Assembly: GCA_029945725.1 (NCBI GenBank)
Contig: JAQSDB010000002.1
Span: 710,592-774,591 of the forward strand
Reading direction: 5' to 3'
DNA from: a bacterium
GTDB taxonomy: Bacteria; Pseudomonadota; Gammaproteobacteria; Pseudomonadales; Moraxellaceae
DNA length: 64,000 nucleotides
The position numbers and the translations under genes were made by a program. Position 1 is the first letter of the stretch. Each line of letters begins with the position of its first letter. This document shows, one piece after another, positions 19,593-28,561 of this stretch. The notes beneath the pieces are model-generated. The model saw nothing but the letters and a program-made list of their open reading frames with translations, was not told where the DNA came from and searched no databases.

Positions 19593-21476
19593 CTATATTT
19601 CGACCTGCGTGCCCAGTTCCACCACGCGGTTGGTGGGGATCTGGAAAAAGTCGGTAGCGGCGGCGGCATTGCGTGACATGCCGACAAAGAGTTTTTCGCG
19701 CCAGAGCGCCATGCCCGGAACCTCGCTGGCGATGATGCGCTCGCGCGAGAGGAAGAAGCTGGTGTCCATCATGTCAAAGACCAGTCCTTGCGAGGCGCAG
19801 TCGGCCAGCAGCAGCGGCACGTCCGGCTGTTCCTTGAAGCCGTAGTAACCGGTGATCAGGTAAAAATTATGCGAGACCTGTGAGACCACAATGCGCTCGG
19901 CTTCATCGACAAAGGGGATGTCGCGCGTGAAGAGTGTCAGCAGCACATTGCGTTCATGCAGGATCTTGTTGTGCTTCATGTTGTGCAGCATGGCATGCGG
20001 CACATACTGGTGGCTGCCGGTCATGAAGACGGCGGTGCCGGGTACGGTCGTGATCGAGCCGCCACCAATCGAGTTGATAAACAGGTTCAGTGGCATGGTT
20101 TCGTTTTTGAGGCGATCAAACAACAGGATGCGGCCACGCTTCCAGGTCGACATGACGGTGAACACGATGAGGCCGATCATCAGCGGGAACCAGCCGCCCT
20201 GCAGGATTTTCAGCGAGGTGGCACCGAAGAAGGCAAAGTCCACGATCAGGAAGGGCACGGCAACGGCGGCAGCGGCGGCGGGGTGCCATTGCCACAGCTT
20301 GCGCGCCACGATCACGGCCAGAACCGTGTCGCAGATCATGGTCAGCGTAACAGCGATGCCATAGGCCGAGGCCAGATTGCTGGAAGACTTGAAGCTGAGC
20401 ACGAGCAGGATGATGCAGGCCAGCAGCGCCCAGTTGATGGCCGGAATGTAGATCTGGCCGATTTCCTTGGTGGAGGTGTGCTGGATGTCAAAGCGCGGCA
20501 GATAGCCGAGCTGCACCGCCTGACGGGCAATCGAGAAGACGCCCGAGATCACGGCCTGGGAAGCCACCACCGCGGCCACGGTCGCCAGTATCACCAGCGG
20601 AAAAAGCGCCCAGTCCGGCGCCAGCCGGTAGAAAGGGTTTTCAATGGCGGATGGATCGGTGAGCAGCAGGGCACCCTGGCCACAGTAGTTGAGCAACAGG
20701 GCCGGGAAGACCATGTAGAACCAGGCCAGGCGTATCGGCCTGCGGCCAAAATGTCCCATGTCGGCATAAAGTGCTTCGCCACCGGTAATGGTCAGCACCA
20801 CGGCACCCAGGGTAATGAAGGCAATGAAACGGTGTTCGGCAACAAACTCGATGGCCCAGAGCGGATTGACGGCCTGCAACACCTGCGGATAGCGGCCGAT
20901 ATTCATCACGCCGAGGCCTGCCAGCACGACAAACCAGAGCACCATGATGGGGCCGAAGAGCTTGCCCATGGAGCCGGTGCCACGGCGCTGCATCATGAAC
21001 AGGAAGGTCAGCACCGCGATGGTGATGGGCAGCACATAAGGATTCAGCATGGGCGTGGCGATCTTCAGGCCTTCCACGGCCGAGAGCACGGAGATGGCCG
21101 GGGTAATGATGCCGTCGCCAAAAAACAGGGCAGCGCCAAACAGGCCGATCATGACCAGCACGGCACGCCGGTGCGGATGCCGGTGCTCGCTGCGCAGGGT
21201 CAGGGCCAGCAGGGCCATGATGCCGCCTTCGCCGTTGTTGTCGGCACGCATGATGAAGGCAATGTATTTGAGGGAAACAATGATCGTGATCGACCAGAAG
21301 ATCAGCGAGAGAATGCCCAGCACATTATCCGGCGTCAGGGGAATGCCGTGGCTGGCGTGAAAGCATTCCTTGAGGGCGTAAAGCGGGCTGGTACCGATAT
21401 CACCAAAGACGACGCCCAGTGCCCCGAAGGTCAGCGCCAGCGTTGATGATTTATGACCGTGATCGGTCGCTTGCAT
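19593..21476 (-). CDS. kup: Low-affinity potassium uptake protein Kup
   Basis: Kup (TrkD) imports K+ with protons across the inner membrane. The 627 residues match the family length. The N-terminus has the signature GALGVVFGDIGTSPLYALKE, followed by about twelve hydrophobic helices and a cytoplasmic C-terminal domain ending in NRVVELGTQVEI. AGGGGA precedes ATG 21476; the upstream in-frame extension is not part of the family. It is a single-gene unit with its own terminator. Confidence 0.96.
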   Translation of the reverse strand: MQATDHGHKSSTLALTFGALGVVFGDIGTSPLYALKECFHASHGIPLTPDNVLGILSLIFWSITIIVSLKYIAFIMRADNNGEGGIMALLALTLRSEHRHPHRRAVLVMIGLFGAALFFGDGIITPAISVLSAVEGLKIATPMLNPYVLPITIAVLTFLFMMQRRGTGSMGKLFGPIMVLWFVVLAGLGVMNIGRYPQVLQAVNPLWAIEFVAEHRFIAFITLGAVVLTITGGEALYADMGHFGRRPIRLAWFYMVFPALLLNYCGQGALLLTDPSAIENPFYRLAPDWALFPLVILATVAAVVASQAVISGVFSIARQAVQLGYLPRFDIQHTSTKEIGQIYIPAINWALLACIILLVLSFKSSSNLASAYGIAVTLTMICDTVLAVIVARKLWQWHPAAAAAVAVPFLIVDFAFFGATSLKILQGGWFPLMIGLIVFTVMSTWKRGRILLFDRLKNETMPLNLFINSIGGGSITTVPGTAVFMTGSHQYVPHAMLHNMKHNKILHERNVLLTLFTRDIPFVDEAERIVVSQVSHNFYLITGYYGFKEQPDVPLLLADCASQGLVFDMMDTSFFLSRERIIASEVPGMALWREKLFVGMSRNAAAATDFFQIPTNRVVELGTQVEI

Positions 21477-21744
21477 AGCCGGGCATCCCCTGTGAGTCCC
21501 GATCCCGGCAAAACAGCTCCCCGTCTTTCTTCGGGAGAAAGGCCGCATGATGAAATGCAGGGAGGAAATCCGGGTGGGTGGTTTCAGCGTAAGACGTTGA
21601 GCGGCGCATCTTACACCGGCCCCGGACGGAGGCAAGACCCTGCCAATGTGCGCGGCACCGGGCAAAAAAGCCCGCCAGCGGCTTTGCCTTTGGGGGGCAG
21701 TCATATATCATGCGCGCCTCGCGACGGTAGCCCGTCACGACCAC

Positions 21745-21835
21745 GGTGAGGTGGCCGAGCGGTTGAAGGCGCACGCCTGGAAAGCGTGTGTACGTTAATA
21801 GCGTACCGAGGGTTCGAATCCCTCTCTCACCGCCA
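21745..21835 (+). tRNA. tRNA-Ser (anticodon GGA)
   Basis: A 91-base tRNA with a seven-pair acceptor stem (GGTGAGG with TCTCACC), D-loop GGCCGAGCGGTTGAAGG, anticodon stem CACGC/GCGTG with loop CTGGAAA (anticodon GGA, 21779-21781), a long class II variable arm (TACGTTAATAGCGTA), T-arm GGTTCGAATCC and encoded CCA. Confidence 0.97.
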
Positions 21836-21883
21836 GATCAAATAAAAAGGCCCTGCATTCGTGCAGGGCCTTTTTATTTGATC
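21836..21883. terminator. Terminator after tRNA-Ser
   Basis: A long palindrome: GATCAAATAAAAAGGCCCTGCA and its complement around a TTCG tetraloop, ending in T5. The stem is very stable and symmetric. Confidence 0.9.
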
Positions 21884-21923
21884 CGTTGACGGTGCAGGCA
21901 GGGTGCGAGCGGGATGAAAACGC

Positions 21924-21953
21924 TTGGGTTTCTGTCTGGTCGCATCATATACT
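21924..21953 (+). promoter_or_regulatory. Promoter of the 4.5S RNA gene
   Basis: TTGGGT (21924-21929), 18 bases, TATACT (21948-21953), followed by a GC-rich CGCGCCCGCG discriminator, as in stringently regulated stable-RNA promoters. The predicted start lies ~20-25 bases before the conserved RNA. Confidence 0.6.
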
Positions 21954-21982
21954 GCGCGCCCGCGCTGATGGCGCGGCGCTAT

Positions 21983-22091
21983 GGCAACCCTGTCGGTTCC
22001 CCCGCAACGCTAAGCAGCAAACCCCGCCAGATCCGGAAGGAAGCAACGGTAGTTGTGATGCGTGTGCCGGGGTCGGGCTGGCAGGGGGGCC
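21983..22091 (+). ncRNA. ffs: 4.5S signal recognition particle RNA
   Basis: The conserved SRP domain IV is unmistakable: CCAGATCCGGAAGGAAGCA (GGAA-type tetraloop and asymmetric loop that bind Ffh), with CCCGCAACGCTAAGCAG on the 5' side and GATGCGTGTGCCGGGG on the 3' side as in E. coli. The ends GGCAACCCTG and CAGGGGGGCC pair to close the hairpin. The exact ends are estimated. Confidence 0.95.
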
Positions 22092-22411
22092 TCCATCTTT
22101 TGTCTGTTTTGCTTTGTTTACGGGGCAGGCAGCACTCAAAAAATCCCCGACCCGTCACCCGACGGGCTTGCCGAAAGGTGCAGCCAGCGCGTTGCGGCAC
22201 CATGTCTTGCTCCGGGCTGGACATTTCTCAGTCGTCTGCATGGTTTGTCTGTCATGGTTGCCGGTACCAGTATGCCGGGGCCATCTGTCTTCTGCTGGCA
22301 TGTGGGTGCCCTGCCAGCCAGGCATACCTGCGACAATCAGCCACGGATAAATGACTTGAGGCCGGTTAATGAACCTTCCTATCATTTGCCCCCCGTGTCG
22401 GAGCGATGCCC
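22092..22411. other. Gene-free stretch between 4.5S RNA and tonB
   Basis: I see no conserved coding sequence in these 320 bases. Open frames on both strands have no recognisable protein pattern. The first 25 bases after the RNA are T-rich and may act in termination. Confidence 0.4.
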
Positions 22412-23113
22412 ATGGCGATCATGGTTGATACCGGTAAGCAGCCATCAGGCAAATCACCTCCGCGAGCCGGTATGGCGATGGAGGTGCGTGTTGCTGTCGC
22501 TGTTGTACTGGCTCACCTGGGATTGATGGCCTTTATGCTTGTGTCATCGGCGCCGGTGCTGACGCCGGCATCGGCGACCCTGATGGTGAGCCTGCTGGCT
22601 TCGCCGCAGGAGGCACCAGTCGTTTCATCGCCGTCCCATGAGCGTGCGAGAAAACCGGCGACTGCCGTTGTGGCTGTTCCTGCGCAAGCGGCTCCGGCCT
22701 TGCCGGTGGCCGCATCCGTGCCAGCCCTGTCGGCAGAGCCCTTGCCAGCGGCGCCATCATCATCTGCCGCAATTGCCGCTGCTGCTACTGCTGATGTTAT
22801 GCCACTGCCGGCTGCCGCTGCAGCGCTTGTGGTGCCCCCGAATGTTCTTGCCGCCTATGCCAGCAATCCGAAGCCGGTTTATCCGCCGGTCTCGCGCCGC
22901 CTGAATGAATCGGGTGTCAGTCGTCTGCATGTGCTGGTGGCGGCGGATGGGCATGTACAGAAAATTGAGATTGCGCGCTCCAGCGGCTTCACCCGGCTGG
23001 ATCAGGCAGCCATCGCTGCCGTACGTGACTGGACGTTTGCGCCGGCGCGTCAGGGTGAAAATGCGGTAGCCGCCTGGGTGCTGGTGCCCGTCAACTGGAA
23101 TCTGGGAACGTAA
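22412..23113 (+). CDS. tonB: TonB-family energy transducer
   Basis: TonB spans the periplasm and passes proton-motive energy from ExbBD to outer-membrane receptors. The 233 residues comprise one N-terminal membrane helix (VRVAVAVVLAHLGLMAFMLV), an Ala/Pro-rich linker (residues ~60-145; poor in the Lys-Pro repeats of E. coli TonB), and a C-terminal TonB domain: YPPVSRRLNESGVSRLHVLV, VEKIEIARSSGF-like strand, and LDQAAIAAVRDWTFAPARQG. ATG 22412 has GGAG eight bases upstream; the ATG six bases earlier is too close to it. It is the first gene of a tonB-exbB-exbD operon with almost no spacing. Confidence 0.92.
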   Translation: MAIMVDTGKQPSGKSPPRAGMAMEVRVAVAVVLAHLGLMAFMLVSSAPVLTPASATLMVSLLASPQEAPVVSSPSHERARKPATAVVAVPAQAAPALPVAASVPALSAEPLPAAPSSSAAIAAAATADVMPLPAAAAALVVPPNVLAAYASNPKPVYPPVSRRLNESGVSRLHVLVAADGHVQKIEIARSSGFTRLDQAAIAAVRDWTFAPARQGENAVAAWVLVPVNWNLGT

Positions 23114-23114
23114 C

Positions 23115-23861
23115 GTGAACGAAGCCACCGGCATTGCACATTTTCTCGGGCAGACCGATGTCATCGGCAAAAGCCTTTTTGTCCTTCTGGTCGTGATGTC
23201 GGTGCTGTCCTGGTTCTACATCATTACCAAGACCATCGAGCAGATGTGCATCAGGAAGCGCAGCCAGGTGTTCATGGATTTTTTCTGGAATGCGCCTTCG
23301 CTGGACGCGGTGCAGCATGAAATAAAAACACAGGGTGCGGATAATCCTTTTTCCCGTCTGGCACTGCATGCACTGACGGCACGCGCCCATCACGCCCGTG
23401 TGGATGCGGCCCGTCTGGAAGAGGCCGGCAGCGCGGCTGATTTGCTGACGCGCACCATGCGTCGCGTGATTGATGAAGAAACCACCCGTCTCGAAAACGG
23501 CTTGACGGTGCTGGCATCCATTGGCGCGACAGCGCCGTTTGTGGGCTTGTTCGGGACAGTGTGGGGCGTGTATCACGCGCTGGTCGCGATAGGGGCCAGT
23601 GGCATGGCGTCGCTGGAGCAGATCGCCGGTCCCGTGGGTGAAGCACTGATCATGACCGGTCTCGGGCTCGCGGTCGCGATTCCGGCCGTGCTGGGCTACA
23701 ACGCGATGGTGCGCAGCAATCGCGTGCTGCTCGGCCGTCTCGACAGCTTTGCGCACGATCTTTTTGCCTTTCTCACCACCGGCCAGCAAGCCGGTTCGCT
23801 GAATGGCAAGGGCAGCAACATCTCGCTCCTGCACAAGACTGAAACCGGCACGGGACATTAA
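23115..23861 (+). CDS. exbB: MotA/TolQ/ExbB proton channel family protein
   Basis: ExbB forms the pentameric inner-membrane channel that, with ExbD, energises TonB. The 248-residue protein has a first membrane helix near residues 17-37 (SLFVLLVVMSVLSWFYII), a cytoplasmic domain, and the paired helices of the channel domain (LASIGATAPFVGLFGTVWGV and AGPVGEALIMTGLGLAVAIPA). It starts with GTG one base after the tonB stop, which implies translational coupling. exbD follows three bases later. Confidence 0.94.
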   Translation: MNEATGIAHFLGQTDVIGKSLFVLLVVMSVLSWFYIITKTIEQMCIRKRSQVFMDFFWNAPSLDAVQHEIKTQGADNPFSRLALHALTARAHHARVDAARLEEAGSAADLLTRTMRRVIDEETTRLENGLTVLASIGATAPFVGLFGTVWGVYHALVAIGASGMASLEQIAGPVGEALIMTGLGLAVAIPAVLGYNAMVRSNRVLLGRLDSFAHDLFAFLTTGQQAGSLNGKGSNISLLHKTETGTGH

Positions 23862-23863
23862 TC

Positions 23864-24283
23864 ATGGCTTTCGGCGGCTTCAGGCAGCAGGGCAACAGTG
23901 CGCCAATGGCAGAAATCAATATGGTGCCGCTGATTGATGTCATGCTGGTATTGCTGGTGATTTTCATGGTGACGGCACCGTTGATGACGCATGCGGTGAA
24001 AGTGGATTTGCCGGTGGCGGCATCGGCCGCCGTGAAGCCGGCAGAGAAAATTGATCTGGCACTGGATAGCCAGGGCCGGTTTTTCTGGAATGCACAGCTG
24101 CTCAGCCGTGAGCAGGTTTTCATCCGCCTGCAGGAGCAGGGGATGCGGGCGCCGGATACGGAACTGCATCTGCACGTCGACAAAAACACCCGTTATGAAG
24201 TGGTGGCTGATGTCATGTCACAGGCGGCGAAGTCCGGCCTTGGAAAAATAGGTTTTGTGACGCAGCCAGGTGCTTCCTTGTAG
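23864..24283 (+). CDS. exbD: Biopolymer transport protein ExbD
   Basis: The 139-residue protein has the ExbD layout: short cytoplasmic N-terminus (MAEINMVPLIDVMLVLLV), with the essential proton-path aspartate in PLIDVMLVLLVIFMV, one membrane helix, and a periplasmic domain ending in the amphipathic strand VADVMSQAAKSGLGKIGFVT. It closes the tonB-exbB-exbD operon, three bases after exbB. Confidence 0.95.
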   Translation: MAFGGFRQQGNSAPMAEINMVPLIDVMLVLLVIFMVTAPLMTHAVKVDLPVAASAAVKPAEKIDLALDSQGRFFWNAQLLSREQVFIRLQEQGMRAPDTELHLHVDKNTRYEVVADVMSQAAKSGLGKIGFVTQPGASL

Positions 24284-24571
24284 GGATCACTCATCAACCT
24301 TCCTGTTTCTCCCGCCTGTATGGCAGGGCAAGCCGTTAATTGTCTCCATGCACGCCTGTGGTGTGGCCTGCCCGGACGCCAGTGCCGGCACCAATCACAA
24401 AAAATCACGGTAGCCCTCTTCAGGGAAGACGGATGGATCGTCTTTCGGTCGCTGAAAAAATACCGGTAATCCCCTTTTTTCCGGCACGGCCTTGTTATGA
24501 CAACTATTGTTGGGGGAGCGGGAAGGGCGCAAGCCTTTCACAAGGATAAAGAATAGCGGCCAGGGAAAGTC

Positions 24572-27500
24572 ATGCTAGCAAATGCCTACCGGGGACATGA
24601 GGCCAGTCGAAGTTACTGGCTGTGGTTTTTCCTGGCATTGCTGCTGGCCGCATTCGTCTTGTACGCACAGTGGCATTCGGCCCGTGTGCAGCTTGACCGG
24701 CAATTACAGGCTACGGCGCACGACGTCAGCCGCGACATTGTTTACAAGACCAGTGGTGGATCCATTATTGCGGCAGCCCGCCTGATGGGGCAGGTAGCAC
24801 CGGGCCCCAGAGAGTTGGTGACAGGAGAAGCTGCCGGGCCGTCCCTGCGTGACAACAGCATCCGCGTCCTGCATGAGTTCGGCGCGACCAGTGTGGTTAT
24901 TGCTGATGCCAGTGGCCAGGTCAGATTCATTGCAGATTCCGGACAGCACGCCACGCCGGCGCTGAAAAGCCTGGCGGATCGCTGGTACTGGAAAACGGCC
25001 ATGGCCGGTCAGCCGAATGTTTATGCCGGTGCTACCGGTATCAATTCCTCTCGCCGCACCCTCTATTTTTCAGCCCCCATTCACGTTGTTGATGCACTGA
25101 CCGGAAAATCCTCCATCAAGGGGGTTTACGTGATCACGATGGGGCCGGATTTCATGGATCGCATGCTGGGGGCTACGCCGGCAAAGGTCATGTTGTTGTC
25201 ACCCGATGGCATGGTGTATGCCGCCAGCAATCCGGACTGGGTGATGAAGCGGGCTCGTCCCCTGGCGCCTGCGCACCGTGCCGCCCAGCTGCATGAGCGG
25301 CAGTTCAGTGACCTGCCTGATCCGCAACACGCGCTGCCCGTGCCGGATTTTTCCGTGAACGGAAACGATGCCCGCATTGCGGGGGAATCCCATGCGCTTG
25401 TTTCGCTGCCACTGCGCTGGGGCAGCATGCCTGAGCCATGGACGGTGGTGGTCATGCAGGAAACAACGGATCTGGTGCCCCTGTGGAAGCAGTTGCTGGC
25501 AGTGGCGGGCACGATGCTCGTGGTATTGCTGCTGGGGCGTAATCTCTGGCTCAGGCGGCGGGCGCGTCTGGTTCGGGGTGAGGCCGAGCGAACTCTCCGC
25601 GAGGTATTTGATACCGCCCCGGAGGGCATTCTGGTCTTGCGCACGGATGGCAGCGTTGCTTTTTCCAACAGGGCGGCTGCAGCCATGTTTGGTCTGGATG
25701 CTGCCGAAATCGGAAGAAGGGATCTGAATCTCTTGTTGCCGGGCATTGATGATGTCATCAGAAACGATGCGGGCCATGAGAAAAGCATTCATGAGATGCA
25801 GTGTTGCAGAAGTGACGGACTGGTTGTTTCCATTGAAATTCTTTTAAAGCGATTCAGTCAGCAGGGAGCGTTGTACAACCTGTTGATGTTGCGGGACATC
25901 AGTCAACGCAAGGCCCATCAGGAGGATATTGAAAGGATGCATGAGCAAGTGCGGATTGCTCATGAAAATCTCAGGGAGATGAGTTATTCGCTGCCATTGG
26001 TCATGTTCCAGTTCCAGATGTGGTCTGGCGGAAGTACCTACAATTTTGTCAGTAACAAGGCGCTTGAAATCATGGGCGTTTCTGCCGATGACATCATCAA
26101 GGATGGCAATGCCCGCTGGCGCAATGTGCCTGACGCAGAAAGGGCGGCCTGCAAGGAAAAAATAGATCGCGCCGTTGCCCTGAGTACGGCTGTGGATTTT
26201 GAGCACTCGGTCGTTATTGACGGCAAGATACGCTGGATACACTCCTACTCCCTTCCTACTGAGAAAAAGGACGTAATCTGGGTCTGGAATGGTTTCTGGG
26301 TGGATGTGACAGATGAAAAGCAGCGCAGCCTGGAATTGATCCTTGAGAGGGAACGCGCGGAAGAAGCGGTGCGGGCAAAATCAGTTTTCCTGGCCAATAT
26401 GAGCCATGAAATACGTACCCCCATGAATGCCATTATCGGTTTGTCTTATCTGGCGCTTAAAACGGATCTTGATGCCAGGCAAAAAGATTATGTGCAGAAA
26501 ATCCATGATAGTGGCGATGCCTTGCTCGGCATCATCAATGACATTCTTGATTTTTCCAAGATTGAAGCCGGCAAGATGAGTCTGGAGGAGGCTGATTTTG
26601 ATTTTGACCAGGTGCTCAGGAATGTGGCGCTGGTCACCAGTGACCGGGCGCATGAAAAAGATCTGGAGTACCTGTTTTCGGTTCCGCCAGAGGTACCCCG
26701 GAATCTGCGCGGGGATGCTTTGCGCATAGGGCAGGTGCTGATCAATCTTCTCAATAACGCCATCAAGTTTACCGCCAGCGGGAAAGTGACCCTCGCGGTG
26801 CAGGCGGTTTCCCGCGGGGAAGGCCAGGTCAGGCTGGTTTTCTCGGTCAGTGATTCCGGTATCGGCATGTCGCCTGAGCAAATGAACACACTGTTTCAGC
26901 CCTTCACCCAGGCCGACGACTCCACGACACGCCGCTTCGGCGGCACGGGGCTCGGGCTCAGCATTTGCCACCATCTGGTGGAAATGATGGGGGGGCGTAT
27001 CTGGGCTGACAGCCAGGAGGGCGAGGGCAGCCAGTTCTTTTTTGAGTGCACGTTTCCGCTGGCAAAAGAACCCGTGGGGAAAAAGCGGTCACTGGATGAT
27101 GTTGTTCCAGGCATGCGGGTGCTGATTGTGGATGACCGGCAGGCAGAGCGTGAAATGCTGGTGGAGATGCTGGCCGGGCTTCGCGTCCTGCCGGAAGTGG
27201 CCTCCTCTGCGGTCGAGGCATTGCGCCTGCTGGAGCGCGAAGGGCCCGCCTTCGATTTGTTGCTCGTCGACTGGCAAATGCCTGAAATGGATGGTCTCGA
27301 GCTGATCAGGCAAATACGCCACAGTCCGCACCGGGATATTCACATCCTGATGATGACGGCGTTCAACAACAGCGATATCCGCCAGCAGGCTGAAGCCCTG
27401 GCTGTGCGGGGGTTTCTGGTCAAGCCGGTCACCATGTCGGATATCGTGGATGCGCTGGCTTCACTTTACGCCGGCAGCTCCGTTGCCTTGTCGGCACGTC

Positions 27501-28561
27501 ATGAGGTTTTGCCCCGCTTCCACAATGGCCGCATCCTGCTGGCCGAGGATAACCTGATCAACCAGCAGATTGCCCGCGAGCTGCTGGAGGCCACCGGTCT
27601 TCAGGTGGATGTGGTGGGCAACGGACGGGAACTCATTGAGCAGCTTGCCGCACATGCCGACGATCACTACGACATGGTGATTACCGATCTGCAAATGCCG
27701 GTGATGGATGGCCATGAGGCAACGCGCCTGATTCGTGAACAGGAACGCTACCGGCATCTGCCCATCATTGCCCTGACAGCCCATGCCATGTTTGAAGAGA
27801 GGGCGCGGTGTCTGGCTGAGGGCATGAACAGTCATATCGGCAAGCCGATTGATCCTGTGGCGTTGTATCGCCTGTTGTCACAGTGGCTGCGCAAGAAGCA
27901 GGATCATTCCACGCTTGTGGCGAAGACCATGCACGATGCACCGCTGACCTTGCAGCTTGAAGGTTTTGATCTGCCACTGGTGCTCTCGCGGCTTAACGGG
28001 AATCACGAGCTCCTGTTCAGGCTGCTGCGGGATTTTTGCAGGGACCAGGCTGAAGTCCCGGCGGCTATCGGCCGTGCCCTGCGTAATAACGATAGCGCCG
28101 GCGCACTCATGCTGGCGCACAGCCTCAAGGGCGTCACGGCCAATCTGGGGGCCATTGAGCTGCCGGCACTGATCCGGAAGCTCGAAGAAGCCATTGCCGG
28201 CCATACGCCGGATACCGGGTCATTGCTGCAGCAGCTTGAGCAACTGATGGACATGACCGTGCAGGATCTTGTCCGGCAGCGCCCCCTGTTGTGCCGACAG
28301 GTGGAGGCAGCCTCTACCCTGACGGACGAGCAATGGCGCGATGTACTGGCTAGATTGTCTGTGCATGTGCGCGACAGTGATCCCGAGGCGATTGAGCTGT
28401 TTGAGGACAATATCCTGCGTCTGGAGGATGACTTCGGTGTGGAAGTGACCCTGGCACTGAGGCGCTGTTTTGATGTTTTTGATTTTGATGCGGCTCAACG
28501 CATCCTCATGGAACAGGCAGCGCTTGCTGCCCTGGTTAAAAAGGAGAGCAGAATTGCCTGA
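24572..28561 (+). CDS. Hybrid sensor histidine kinase with two receivers and HPt domain
   Basis: A 1329-residue membrane phosphorelay protein. In order: membrane helix (~16-36), periplasmic dCache-like sensor (~40-300), second helix (~307-326), PAS (~345-455), second PAS with PAC (~485-590), HisKA with phospho-acceptor H612 (NMSHEIRTP), HATPase (~720-835; FGGTGLGLSI), receiver 1 with D900 (LLVDWQMPEMDG), receiver 2 with D1039 (MVITDLQMPVMDG) and HPt with H1183 (AHSLKG). This is a BarA-like multi-step relay with a duplicated receiver. The last eight bases overlap the start of an HD-GYP response regulator, so the pair is translationally coupled and the regulator is the likely output. AGGGAAAG precedes the ATG. 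Confidence 0.95.
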   Translation: MLANAYRGHEASRSYWLWFFLALLLAAFVLYAQWHSARVQLDRQLQATAHDVSRDIVYKTSGGSIIAAARLMGQVAPGPRELVTGEAAGPSLRDNSIRVLHEFGATSVVIADASGQVRFIADSGQHATPALKSLADRWYWKTAMAGQPNVYAGATGINSSRRTLYFSAPIHVVDALTGKSSIKGVYVITMGPDFMDRMLGATPAKVMLLSPDGMVYAASNPDWVMKRARPLAPAHRAAQLHERQFSDLPDPQHALPVPDFSVNGNDARIAGESHALVSLPLRWGSMPEPWTVVVMQETTDLVPLWKQLLAVAGTMLVVLLLGRNLWLRRRARLVRGEAERTLREVFDTAPEGILVLRTDGSVAFSNRAAAAMFGLDAAEIGRRDLNLLLPGIDDVIRNDAGHEKSIHEMQCCRSDGLVVSIEILLKRFSQQGALYNLLMLRDISQRKAHQEDIERMHEQVRIAHENLREMSYSLPLVMFQFQMWSGGSTYNFVSNKALEIMGVSADDIIKDGNARWRNVPDAERAACKEKIDRAVALSTAVDFEHSVVIDGKIRWIHSYSLPTEKKDVIWVWNGFWVDVTDEKQRSLELILERERAEEAVRAKSVFLANMSHEIRTPMNAIIGLSYLALKTDLDARQKDYVQKIHDSGDALLGIINDILDFSKIEAGKMSLEEADFDFDQVLRNVALVTSDRAHEKDLEYLFSVPPEVPRNLRGDALRIGQVLINLLNNAIKFTASGKVTLAVQAVSRGEGQVRLVFSVSDSGIGMSPEQMNTLFQPFTQADDSTTRRFGGTGLGLSICHHLVEMMGGRIWADSQEGEGSQFFFECTFPLAKEPVGKKRSLDDVVPGMRVLIVDDRQAEREMLVEMLAGLRVLPEVASSAVEALRLLEREGPAFDLLLVDWQMPEMDGLELIRQIRHSPHRDIHILMMTAFNNSDIRQQAEALAVRGFLVKPVTMSDIVDALASLYAGSSVALSARHEVLPRFHNGRILLAEDNLINQQIARELLEATGLQVDVVGNGRELIEQLAAHADDHYDMVITDLQMPVMDGHEATRLIREQERYRHLPIIALTAHAMFEERARCLAEGMNSHIGKPIDPVALYRLLSQWLRKKQDHSTLVAKTMHDAPLTLQLEGFDLPLVLSRLNGNHELLFRLLRDFCRDQAEVPAAIGRALRNNDSAGALMLAHSLKGVTANLGAIELPALIRKLEEAIAGHTPDTGSLLQQLEQLMDMTVQDLVRQRPLLCRQVEAASTLTDEQWRDVLARLSVHVRDSDPEAIELFEDNILRLEDDFGVEVTLALRRCFDVFDFDAAQRILMEQAALAALVKKESRIA

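Noticed and set aside
19956..21446. 496-codon rightward frame opposite kup
   Set aside because: Low-complexity His/Gln/Gly-rich sequence typical of an antisense shadow of membrane-protein codons.
22062..22526. Rightward frame spanning the 4.5S RNA 3' end to tonB
   Set aside because: Starts inside the RNA gene, has no ribosome-binding site and no recognisable sequence, and overlaps tonB in another frame.
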